Shown here: positions 1 to 9,960 of the stretch, in pieces
Layout: each line of letters begins with the position of its first letter
How positions within the stretch are numbered: the stretch's first letter is position 1
NCBI RefSeq assembly: GCF_033568475.1
Contig: NC_133123.1
Span: 868,001-932,000 of the forward strand
Origin: Henckelia pumila
Taxonomy: Eukaryota > Streptophyta > Magnoliopsida > Lamiales > Gesneriaceae
Length of the DNA: 64,000 nucleotides
Direction of reading: 5' to 3'
Program-made: the position numbers and the translations under genes
The notes under the pieces: model-generated
The model's input: only the letters and a program-made list of their open reading frames with translations
What the model was told of the DNA's origin: nothing
Databases searched by the model: none

Positions 1-442
1 TGCTCGTTCGATAAGTTGTGTGTTGGTAAGGAGAATTGAACTCCTGAACAAAATGTTGAGGGCTAAATAAATTTATTATTAGTAACATAAATAAAGTGTG
101 GTCACTGCAGCTTGTTACTTGTCTCGATTTGGGTGAGACTCGAGACTATGCTATATGTGAAGTTTTATTTTCGGATTCGGAACTATTAAATTTCTAAGAT
201 TTAATATTGAAATAATACGAGTGATTTTTTTTACTACAAAATACTTACGTAACAGCTCATTTAAAAAAATTATAGGATCTATCAGTATTTTTTTATTTTA
301 CAGTTTGTACGAACAATCGAACCTACCAAAAATTCTAGTATGCAATGTGACATATATTTACTCATCCGATTCTATTAGCCGCGAAGGTTTAAACCCGGAC
401 AATTGCGATGGACAAACCTCTGTCTAAAATAAAAATTTTCCT
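1..442. other. Intergenic flank, no gene recognised
   Basis: AT-rich sequence left of the first pararetroviral unit. A 68-codon open frame at 221-427 has no recognisable domain and low-complexity composition, so I do not call it. I see no splice-site series, RNA gene or transposon terminus here. It is probably ordinary intergenic DNA or the edge of something outside the window. Confidence 0.5.
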
Positions 443-451
443 TTCTTTTAA
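443..451. repeat. 9-bp target-site duplication, left (caulimovirid unit 1)
   Basis: ttcttttaa here matches ttctttgaa at 24884-24892 in 8 of 9 positions. The two copies directly abut the GGG and CCC ends of the unit. A 9-bp duplication is the size made by Mutator-like transposases; that link is an inference. Confidence 0.6.
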
Positions 452-588
452 GGGCAACTTACAAATCACTCCCCAAAGCCAAACTTAACTTTGTGTTTAC
501 TCCCTAGTTGTTTAAAATTTGTTTCAACTCCCTATTGCTTAAATTGTTCCAAAAATGCCCTTGTTCTTAATTTAATAATTATCTTAAT
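452..588. repeat. Left terminal region of caulimovirid unit 1
   Basis: Non-coding 137 bp between the unit end and the CP stop. It is built of about four degenerate units of roughly 30 bp, each with a CCC core (ACTCCCC, ACTCCCT, ACTCCCT, ATGCCCTT) in AT-rich context. The right end (24731-24883, reverse complement) has the same kind of structure, so the two ends form loose terminal inverted repeats. Confidence 0.6.
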
Positions 589-2016
589 TTAATCGTTATT
601 ATTTTCAGAATTATCAAATGTAGAATAGGATTCGAAATTTGATTTGCTTGATTCATCAAGATAATAAATATTTTCATCTTCTGATGAACATTCAATTGTT
701 TCTATTGGATAAAATCCAAGAATGTATAATTTTTCTAAAAGTTTAACTTTGTTTTTCCTTTCATTTCGTTTTGGACATTCATTTGCATAATGACCTTTTT
801 CATTGCACAATCAACATGTGCAGTTCTTTCCTTTACCTTTTGGGAAAGGTGGTTTTTTATTATCAAACTTTTTATAAAGTTTTTTTTATAGGGTTTTCTT
901 AAGAAATTCCTTCTAAATTTTTTTTATAGGGAATAAATTTCCTATTAAAATATTTATAAGGTTTATTAAATTTATTTTGTTTCTGTCGTTTTAAATGTTT
1001 GTGTGACATGTTTGTTTTGCAACTGTATTCTTTTACTGTGAATTCCATTTTGTCACAACAAAGTTTATTGTTTTGTTTGTAAGATCTTGATATTCTTTTA
1101 TTTAATGTTACTTCATGACATTTCTTTGTTATAACATCTTTAATAAATTTAATAGCTCCTCCTAGTGTTTTGGCATAAGCGCTAGTTAATAATTCATATT
1201 TACTATTTATTGGTATATTAGGTATTTTATTGAAAATACTTAATTTATAATGTTCTTTTTTATTAGCATCTATTAACTGATAATAGTTTGTTTCATAATC
1301 ACATATAAATTCTTCTAGATAACATAAATTATATAATTTTATATTATCCAGAATAAAGATTGCTCTATTTCTATATTTTTGGCTACTAAATTAGCATCAT
1401 TATTAGAAACTCCTAAAAATTCTTGGTACAAGGCATCAACAAATAGTTCAAAATATCGATGTCCTGTCATTCCTTGTGGTAGATTAGTAATTACTAGGTT
1501 TTCAGCTCAAGTTCTTACTGCTCCTACCAGTGTCATTTTTATCATTCCATGAGTTAAAACTTGAATATTCTCACTTTTGTCTAATAATGATGTTAATTGA
1601 ATTTGTACTGATAGTTCATTTGCCCAATGATCTATCTTTGATTTTCTTTCTTTAGCTGTTGAACAACCTAAATCTAAGATATTCTGTTTCACAAATCCTG
1701 ATGTTTTTGATTCTATAAGAATATCTCTAACATCTTTATAAGATCCAGAGTATTGGTCTTTGTTATATTTAAATTATTCATCATCTTTTCCACCACTACC
1801 TTCTACATTCGTTTGTAGATTTAATCGTGGTCTAGAATCATCTTCAGATTCTGATTCTGAAATATCCATATCTCTGTATTGTTCTGATTCTTGATGTGAA
1901 TGATATAATTCTTCTGTATTTATTTCTATTTGTTCAAAATCAGATTGGTTTGTTTCACTAAACATCAACATACTTATGTTTGCCATAACTAAGGGGATTT
2001 CTATACCATGATTCAA
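589..2016 (-). pseudogene. Caulimovirid coat protein (unit 1), broken
   Basis: The N-terminal acidic part (1774-2016, Glu/Asp/Ser rich) is followed by a basic core remnant (1507-1692). The C-terminal zinc knuckle C-x2-C-x4-H-x4-C lies near 775-820, followed by an acidic tail ending at 589. Acidic N terminus, basic core, CCHC finger and acidic tail are the hallmarks of caulimovirid capsid proteins, which package the genome. The reading frame is broken several times; one TGA falls inside the knuckle at 811-813. The gene follows the VAP-like and MP genes, as in Caulimovirus-type genomes. Confidence 0.75.
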
Positions 2017-2250
2017 TTTTGAATGGTGGTTCTTCTTTCATTTCTTTTTTTCCTTTATCTATTGGAAGAACTTCTTTAAGATAGTTTAATATTTCATTAC
2101 TGTGTCTTTCTTGTTCAATTATTAATCTAGTCGTTGCTAAATCAATATATTCTTTGAAATTTTTCTCTAATTCTTGTATTGATAGATTGACTTATTAATA
2201 TTATTTTCTAAATCTCCTAGATCTTTTTTTAATTTTATTAAGGACGTCAT
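2017..2250 (-). pseudogene. Virion-associated-protein-like ORF (unit 1), frameshifted
   Basis: A start codon at 2250 overlaps the MP stop in an ATGA arrangement. The frame encodes Lys/Glu/Leu-rich sequence that looks coiled-coil-forming, then slips about 25 codons in. Position (between MP and CP), size and composition fit the small virion-associated protein of caulimovirids, which bridges capsid and movement protein. There is no diagnostic motif, so this rests on context. Confidence 0.5.
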
Positions 2251-3188
2251 TGTGATGAGGTTGACTTATTAACAATAGCTTGTTTAATTTTAAGAATATT
2301 TTGATTCATGGTTCCAATCTTTTCAAGAATATCTTCATCATTTCTAGCAAATGATAATGATCTTCTTGGTACAGACTGTTTTGTGGTTTGGAGGTCATCT
2401 GAACTCCATCTTTTATAGGGATTTATTTCTTCAATAAATGCTTTTCGAGGGTGTTCAATTCTTGTAATATTTTCAAACATTCTTTCAACAGAAATAGTTG
2501 GTTTTGTTGAAATTATTCCTGTTTGAGAATTATTACTTATTGCTAAACCGACAACATAGTTTATATTGATCGGATGGTTTCCTGTTAACATAAGATTATT
2601 TCTATAAAAGTAATAATCTAATGTTAAAACGTCATTTATGTTTTTATCAAAAAGAGATATATTGTATTGTGGATAAATACAAAATTTCATCTTTTTGTAA
2701 CATAAGTTTCCTTCAATTTTTCCAAGGATAGAATCCTCAAAATTACGTATCTTTTTGTCACGAACTGTGATTTCAATTGGTGTATCTATTCCTTCTCGGT
2801 AGTGAGCTGATACTATTATTTCAATTCCTCCGATATGAACACATTTCAGTTCAGATCGTTCTTTTTCACTGGCTTTTGCCATGATGATATCAATATCTTG
2901 AGTTGTTAACAATTTCAGAGTATTAGACCTTAATTCGTTATTTATTTTACATGATCGTTCTTTTGTACGAATCGAATAATAAATTAAATTTTTTCTGGGA
3001 TTAATAAAATTTGAAATCTTGCTTAATATTCCTGGTTGATCTATTAGATTAGTTTTTGAATTAGAAAATCCTGTTTTCTGTATTTCGGCAAACTTACTTT
3101 GATTAAATATAATATTCAAATTATACTCTTGGTTTTCTTCAGATTCATCAATCTGACTGTTTTGATTTGAAATTGTTACTTCTGTCAT
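2247..3188 (-). CDS. Caulimovirid cell-to-cell movement protein (unit 1), ORF intact
   Basis: Open frame of 313 codons. The central region around residues 110-215 has the layout of caulimovirid/30K-type movement proteins: an HIGGIEIIV stretch, then EGIDTPIEI with the conserved Asp, then a GKIEGNLCYKK strand region. The family forms tubules through plasmodesmata to move particles between cells. The C terminus is basic and Ser-rich. It is the best-preserved gene of this copy. The paralogous gene of unit 2 (50285-51127) shares the EGIDSPIDI-type core. Expression is not shown. Confidence 0.85.
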   Translation of the reverse strand: MTEVTISNQNSQIDESEENQEYNLNIIFNQSKFAEIQKTGFSNSKTNLIDQPGILSKISNFINPRKNLIYYSIRTKERSCKINNELRSNTLKLLTTQDIDIIMAKASEKERSELKCVHIGGIEIIVSAHYREGIDTPIEITVRDKKIRNFEDSILGKIEGNLCYKKMKFCIYPQYNISLFDKNINDVLTLDYYFYRNNLMLTGNHPININYVVGLAISNNSQTGIISTKPTISVERMFENITRIEHPRKAFIEEINPYKRWSSDDLQTTKQSVPRRSLSFARNDEDILEKIGTMNQNILKIKQAIVNKSTSSQ

Positions 3189-3189
3189 T

Positions 3190-3483
3190 TTAACAAATGA
3201 TAGAACTTTTTAATTTTTTTAAAGCTATTATAAGTCTTTTTGTTGAATCTATTTGTTCTAATAGATTCTGAAAATCTTCGAAATTATCAATTGAAGATTG
3301 ACAATTATTGAGATGTTTCAAATTGTTTTCACAATTTTCTATATCAAAATTTATATTTTGAGAATATAAATTAAAGATATTTTCTTTTGTATTTTCATAT
3401 ATTTTCCATTTAGTAAAAATTGTTACTTTTATTATTTTGTTTTTGTTGATAGGGTTTCGATAACAAAGTTTATTCTTATACAT
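3190..3483 (-). CDS. Small ORF between PBS and movement protein (unit 1)
   Basis: Open frame of 97 codons ending one base before the MP start. It is rich in Asn, Ile and Lys, with a possible helical C-terminal third. No domain is recognised. Small poorly conserved ORFs occur at this place, just after the primer-binding site, in Caulimovirus-type genomes (ORF VII position). It could also be a leader remnant. Confidence 0.4.
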   Translation of the reverse strand: MYKNKLCYRNPINKNKIIKVTIFTKWKIYENTKENIFNLYSQNINFDIENCENNLKHLNNCQSSIDNFEDFQNLLEQIDSTKRLIIALKKLKSSIIC

Positions 3484-3718
3484 AATATATTGTTATGTCT
3501 TCAATTTCTTCATTTTCAGAAATCTGAATTATCATTTTTCAGTTACTGGAAAAATGTTCTTTTTTATTATTTTTGAAATAGAGGGTTTGGAGATCTTTTA
3601 TTCTATTCCAATATTGATTTATTTGTCGTAAATCTTTTAGTAAGATTATTTTGTTAAATAAATTTTTAATCTCAATATCTAAGGTTAATCCAGGCATTAG
3701 TAATCTGTTTTAATAACC

Positions 3719-3730
3719 GCTCTGATATCA
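3719..3730 (-). promoter_or_regulatory. tRNA-Met primer-binding site (unit 1)
   Basis: The minus strand reads TGATATCAGAGC, one mismatch from TGGTATCAGAGC, the complement of the initiator tRNA-Met 3' end used by caulimovirids to prime minus-strand DNA. It sits upstream of the small ORF and MP, where the family places it. Confidence 0.75.
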
Positions 3731-4683
3731 GGTTGCGGAATTCTTCTTATTCTTCTTATTAGTTTACACATCGATTTATAGATCTGATTCATTTGTAACA
3801 GATAAATGATTTAATTCCAATTTGGTTCCATTCATTCATTACTATTACAATTTTTAGTTGATAAACTGATTCGAATATGGTTAGATCAAAATTATTTATA
3901 TGATATTCATGAAATGTATCATATTCATGATCATCCTCTGTTTCAAACCAGTTTTAAATTATTAATCTTCTATTTCTTATAAAGGATGATGACATGATTA
4001 ATATATTTTGAATATTTCTTTAATTATTATTTTCATTATCAATTTCATTATATATTTTTTTTTATACTATGTTCACCAAATCGATCAATTATATAATTTT
4101 CGACAATGAATAATCGTTGATTTATTTTATTCATTTTGTTATAGATCTGAATGTAGAGTGAATTTGTATTTTCTAGATTTTTAATTTTATTTCTCAGAGG
4201 CCAAATCTTTGCTTTTCCTTTATTCATTTTGATTGATTCTTGGTTTTGAGCAGAGGCCAAATCTTTGCTTTTCCTTAAAGATCTCTTGATCGAATGGTAC
4301 TTGCTCTTCAGATCTTCAGGTTTACTCTAATCATGGATCTTCAATTATCAGCTTCCAACCTTCTCACTCCTTTCGCCCTGCTTGTTTAGTTATTAGCCAT
4401 AAGGCTTAATTTTGTTTCTGATTTTTATGTTTCTTAGTTTCTGATAGTTTTCATACGTCTTTTATGAACCAAATTGTAAGAAACTTAAGAAGAGAGATGG
4501 ATACTCAAACTTCGCTTATTCATTTACAACACAAACATCTCCTTTTATAGGCATGGAGAAACGCATACAACATTAAAATAAAGGAAGAGAGGGACCATCC
4601 GACACTTCATAATGGAAAACAACTCATTTTACATCTGAGTGGATGCCTTTCACATGTGGTGTGGTCCACGATTTTATTTGTTT
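3731..4683 (-). promoter_or_regulatory. Large intergenic region with promoter and leader (unit 1)
   Basis: About 950 bp between the TAV-position stop (4684) and the PBS. A TATA box, CTATAAAAGG on the minus strand, lies at 4541-4550, so transcription would start near 4510-4515 and run through a leader of several hundred bases to the PBS. The leader has a 70-codon frame (4048-4260) of unknown worth. It also has a direct repeat of about 27 bp containing AGGCCAAATCTTTGCTTTTC (about 4198-4223 and 4254-4278). This is the equivalent of the caulimovirid genomic RNA promoter. Confidence 0.65.
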
Positions 4684-5045
4684 TTACATTGTGTCACTTT
4701 CTGAATCACTGGTACATTCGGACCATTTATTTATTGGTTTGTCTTCTTTGACAGCTGCTTCTTCTGTCTGAATGGGTTGGCAATGTCCACATTTGTGAGT
4801 GGAATTCATTGTTCTTAGTCTTTGACATAGAATTTGTTGGGTTTCTCGGGTCATGTCAACTCTTGCTTCATAGATTGGAGCTTCAAATTGAGCTAACATG
4901 TCTTGTTCTTTCATTTGGATTGTCTCCTTATGTCCAGAGGTTAATAAAATTTTACTGGTTGCAAAATTTATTTTAACCTTTGAGTTTTCATTAATCTTTC
5001 CTGTCTTTGAGATCATGTCAATCAATGTCTTTATTCTTATATCAG
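4684..5045 (-). pseudogene. C-terminal part of TAV-position protein (unit 1)
   Basis: Encodes the last part of the gene that begins at 22401 and is cut by the nested LTR elements. The tail has a Cys/His-containing segment and an acidic Ser/Asp/Glu end. When one 5-bp duplication and the insertion are ignored, the frame on this side is in register with the frame on the far side (ending at 21557), which shows the two parts were one gene. In this position caulimovirids encode the transactivator/viroplasmin. Confidence 0.6.
5041..5045. repeat. 5-bp TSD of outer Tekay-like element, left
   Basis: atcag here pairs with ctcag at 21552-21556 (one mismatch), directly outside the two LTRs. Confidence 0.65.
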
Positions 5046-6369
5046 TTTAGTGACCCTTACCCGGATCACCTACTAACAGAACTTAGGCATGCAATTAACT
5101 TAATTAAACAGATATCAGAATTAAACTGCGGAAACCATAAACCAAAGTACAATTCCAAGAAAATGAATCTGTAAATACCCAAATAATATACAACCAGATC
5201 GAATAGTTGTATCAATCCAATAACAACAGAAATAAAACCTAGGCGACGCTCCAGCCGGCCAACCACTGCCTATCCCCTCTTGGATCCACCCGTATCGTCC
5301 AAACGCAAAACTGTCCCATGAAATAGGGTATCCAAAAACACAGAGTACAAGACGTGAGCATAAAACGCTCAGTACGAGAGTATGAGTATACATGCATGCA
5401 AAGTGAACTACCTAAAACTCGAGGTCAAGGATCAGATACCAAAAACAGACCGGGCCCTGGTATGTAGCATGTTGTGCCGTCGCTTCAGGAGGTGGCTCAC
5501 ATACCGAGTACATGTGGATACGCCGGACCCAAATCGATAGAAGTCCATCCACTGACAGGATAGGGTACAACCCTACTAATAGACATCTCGAAGGAGATAA
5601 CAGCAAGATGCAAATGTATGCAGCATAAAATCATGACATATAAATCATGCAGTCACATAATGCATGCATACTCAGTCAGGATATCTCGAACAGTACTTCC
5701 GTACCTCAAATCAGTGCAAGCTCTAGCAACTCTAGGTCCACGCCTATAGTCTGCTCTACACTGCCAAATTACACTACTATCATTATAGTGCTCTAAAAGC
5801 CTTAACTAAGCTAAAGCATACTCCTAAATATTTTTAGGAAGCAAAAGCTATACCTTCGTCCGTCGTTATCCCTTTGCTGTTGAATGCCTCAAAACTAGGC
5901 CACAGCTTTGCTACAACGCCTGGACTGCTATGCCACTTTCGGATTCCCAACGGGACGCCTAGAATGCCCTAGATCTGAACTAGAAGGCTAAGGAATCGAA
6001 AGAGAAGAGGTGAATGGTGTGCCTAAATCTGAATCTCGGCTCCTCTATTTATAGGCGATGATCGGAGCCTCCGTTCCTCGATCGAAATGTCCGAACACGA
6101 TCGGAACGTCCGATCCCAACATTGGAGCTTCCGATCTCGCTTATCTGCCACGTGCCAAAATATCACTGGTTGACTTTGGATAGGGCAATCGGAGCTTCTG
6201 ATCCTGATCGGAGCTTCCGATCTTGCCACACGTCATGCCTGACGTAATTTCGATCGGAGCTTCCGATCCTGATCGGAACTTCCGATCTTACCTTCGGAGC
6301 TTCCGATCTGTCCGATACCCAATTTGTTTAATTAGCATTAATTATCCCTTAATCACTGATTTCGGGTAC
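5046..6369 (-). repeat. Left LTR of outer element, main part
   Basis: Matches 20239-21551 along its length with scattered substitutions and small indels. Its last 11 bases (ggggtactaca) are displaced to 15605-15615 by the inner element. The segment 6060-6315 is packed with copies of GATCGGAGCTTCCGATC and variants, which are self-complementary. Confidence 0.9.
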
Positions 6370-8469
6370 TGTGGGGACCCGGGTTGCTAATCTTATCTTA
6401 GAGCAATTTATTGTAATTAACAATTAAACAAGTACTTAAAAGAATTAAAGAAATAAGAGCTAAAACATTTTTTTTTAAAAAGGCTACAGTGTCTCGCTCG
6501 ATCGGTTAAACTTGGCCGATCGAGCGAGCTCAAAAACACAAAAGCTATGTTCCAAAATTCAAGGCCTCGCTCGATCGGTGAACTTCTACCGATCGAGCGG
6601 GCAACAAAAGTCGAATTCTCTATTTTGCTAAATAAGGGCCTCGCTCGATCGGTGAACTTCAGCCGATCGAGCGGGCTCTAAATCCAGAAAACTCTGCTGC
6701 CATATTTTTGCTGTCAAAGATTGAAAAACAAACCATAATCTCTTATATATGCTACCAAACAAGATACATGCTATCTCATAACATCTTATAAGCTTCCATA
6801 CACAAGATATACAAACTATCATGTACCCAACCACAATATACAAAGTTCTTGTATCAATTCTAGCATGGTTTAACAACTCAAAGTACAAGTCTTGCTGCTA
6901 AAACCCGTGTCCTCACTTGCTATGATTCTACCTCGAGCTATCCTTGTCTTTTTTGACTAGCTCCTGCCCCACCTATTGCCATGCACACATACAAAACAAA
7001 GCAATAGCCGGATACCTCCGGTGAGAATAAATCCCAGTATAAACAACTTAAAGTGCGAGATAATAAACGTGAATGCAATTCATATGACCAAAAGAGGCTA
7101 GCAAGCTGATATCAATCGAATATAAGTTCTTGGGATCCCGAGGAAATAAAATCTTTAACCAACACCAACTCACCCAATCGAGGTGAAGTTAAATACTTTA
7201 TTTCCTCTAACTTTGGTGCAACTATAATGAGTCTTCTGGCTCTGGAAGTAAGTCTACAATCCGTGCCACTCAACTACAGTCCTCCAAACGTCATATGACT
7301 CTAGGCTTTTAACCCTCTGTGCTTTTCAGGCTGGAGTTCAAGATGAATGCAACATGTTCTGTATGCATTAAATGCTATAAAACATCTTGAACAACTAGTC
7401 ACATAACCAAGCAAAGCAATACAATCAAGTAATAACATAAAGAACATAAGGAAACAAGTATGTGATTGACATGGGAATACTCGAAACAATAGCTATTTCG
7501 AGCGTTCTATCCCATCTGGATTCGCTGTCATTTATACCTTTCAATAGCATGTCTGGAAGTACTTCAAGTCTGCAATGACATCAATGATAAAGAATATCAA
7601 AAGGTTGCTCAATTTCTCAACTCAATCTCAAGTACAATGCTAGCAAACCTTGCTTCAACTTCTTCCCGATTCGAATCGGAACTCTCGAGTCGTAAATCTT
7701 CGATTGAAAGCTGAGAAATAACATATCAAAGAGCTAACAAGATCAGATGCAACTCAAACCATGATTCTGTGAATCAAGAATATCAAATTCTTGACATTTT
7801 GCGAATCGACGGCGTAACGGCTACAAACCGGCAATCCCAACAATATCCAAATCCATATACTAATCAAGATAACTCAACATATCAATTCAATACCATCAAA
7901 AACCTCATAATCATATAGTGTAGGGTTCGAATATTTGCTTCTTAAAATCATAAAAAATCCGAACGACAGTCTTTTTACGAACCGTCTGCGAATACACGAT
8001 CGGTACAGCTGATATACACATATATCTTAAAATCATGAATTTCCATCTTCAACATAAAAATAAAATCCAAGAAAAGTGAATGAAACTTGTACCAAATCAA
8101 AGGTCTCGGAGCTGTGATCGCAGATATATATTTATCTGGAATTTCTGACAACCGGAGCGCGAGTTATCGAAGCTTTTTCGGATCAAAAATGGTGTTGAAG
8201 ATGGTTCAGCCGAGTCTTCTGCCTATTCCCTTTAATTTTGATGGCTTTCACGTGTAATAAGATATAAATCAAGTGGAAATTAAGATATATATGGCTAAAT
8301 TGCAGTTTAGTCCCTGAACTTTTAGCTATTTGCAATTCAGTCCCCGAAAAAGTGATTTAATTCAATTTCAACCCTTTTAAATTTAAGAATATTAGAATTT
8401 AATTCTAAACTCTAAATATTCCCAAATTAAATATTCTCGGATTAAAATTAAATAATCTCGGGCCTTACA
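6370..8469 (-). repeat. Left LTR of inner element
   Basis: Near-identical to 13508-15599. Three imperfect hairpins lie at about 6489-6528, 6567-6600 and 6640-6671. Each has arms CTCGCTCGATCGGT and its complement, with spacers of about 8-10 bp. The 3' end (plus strand) carries the AT-rich sequence with TTTAGTCCCTGAACTTTT common in plant LTRs. Confidence 0.9.
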
Positions 8470-8480
8470 TTTCTCCCCCA
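8470..8480 (-). promoter_or_regulatory. Polypurine tract of inner element
   Basis: The minus strand reads TGGGGGAGAAA directly next to the 3' LTR (relative to transcription), the place used to prime plus-strand DNA. Confidence 0.8.
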
Positions 8481-8580
8481 CTAAGACATGAGTTCGTCCT
8501 CGAAATCATAAGCAAGCTGTATAGACAATCTGTATACACATAAGATAATGAAATAACATAAAGCAGAATAAGAACTCACA

Positions 8581-9948
8581 TCAATGAAACAACTCTGGAA
8601 ATCTCTGTCTCATATCTGACTCAGTTTCCCAAGTCGCTTCTTCAGTGCCATGTCGACTCCATTGAACTTTGACTAGCTGAATCATCTTATTTCTGAGCTG
8701 TTTATCTTTGCGATTAAGAATCTGAATAGGTTGCTCAAAATAACTGAGAGCCTCGTCAAGTTCAGCTTCATCAGGCTGAAGAATATGGGAAGGATCAGGC
8801 TGATACTTTCGCAGCATAGAGACATGGAATACATCATGAATACCAGACAAAGATGGACAAAGAGCGAGTCGATAAGCAAGATCGCCTATCTTCTCGATAA
8901 TCTCATAAGGACCGATAAAACGTGGAGATAACTTTCCTCTCTTGCCAAATCTGACTGTACCTCTAAACGGAGAAATCTTCAAGAAAACTCTGTCTCCCTG
9001 ATCAAAAGATAGAGGTCGTCGTCTGATATTTGCATACTTTGCTTGTCTGTCTTGAGCTGTTTTCATTCTTTTCTGTATAAGCTTCACTTTTTCTGTCATT
9101 TCCCGGATCATATCAGGCCCAACATCAGGAACGTCTGAGATATCATCCCAATATAACGGTGATCTGCATTTATTTTCGTACAGTGCTTCAAAAGGAGCCA
9201 TCTCAATGCTCGTCTGATAGCTGTTATTATAAGAAAATTCTGCAAGTGGTAATGAATCTTGCCAACTAGTACCAAAATCTAGTACTACAGCTCTCAACAT
9301 ATCCTCAAGTGTCTGGATAGTCCGTTCTGACTGTCCGTCCGTTTGAGGATGATAAGCTGTACTCAGGTGCAATTGAGTACCAAGAGCTTGTTGCAAGCTA
9401 TGCCAAAAATGTGATGTAAATCTAGGGTCTCGATCTGAAACGATAGATTTAGGCACACCATGTAATCTTACCACTTCTCTGATGTAGATTTCTGCCATCT
9501 GATCATGTCTGTACGTCATTCTGTATGGAATAAAACATGCTGATTTCGTCAAACGATCAATAATCACCCAAATGGCATCGCACCCTCTGGATGAACGTGG
9601 TAGTTGTGTAACGAAATCCATGGAAATGTGATCTCATTTCCATTCTGGAACTGATAAACTCTGTAATAGACCACCTGGCTTCTTTCGTTCAGCTTTTACC
9701 TGTTGGCAATTCAAACATCTGGATACAAATTCAGTCACATCTGACTTCATCTGTTTCCACCAATACTGCATTTTCAAATCATTATACATTTTTCTGCCAC
9801 CAGGATGAATACTAAATCGACTGCTGTGAGCCTCTTTCAAGATCTGCTGTTTCAAAGCTGAAACATCTGGAACAACAAGTCTGTTATTCACATATAAAAC
9901 ATCATCAGAACTGACCTGATATTCAGATTGATGTCCAGATCTGACCAT
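8581..9948 (-). pseudogene. Integrase with chromodomain-like tail (inner element)
   Basis: The 9634-9948 segment holds the integrase zinc-binding region (H-x-H followed by C-LNC, with CLNCQQVKAE), ending at a TGA at 9634-9636 where the family has Trp. The frame resumes at 9621 with MDFVTQLP. It carries the catalytic core D (IDRLTK region), D ([10 protein letters not shown]) and E (DGQSERTIQTLED), then the basic C-terminal domain and VQWSRHGTEEATWE near the end. Integrase inserts the cDNA copy; the chromodomain-like tail is thought to steer it to chromatin. The single-base change blocks a full-length product. Confidence 0.9.
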
Positions 9949-9960
9949 AACAATAGAATT

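Noticed and set aside
221-427. 68-codon ORF in the left flank
   Set aside because: No homology recognised, AT-rich, no supporting signals.
5121-6888. Several minus-strand ORFs of 60-90 codons in LTRs
   Set aside because: They lie in LTR sequence, recur with the LTR copies and have no recognised domain.
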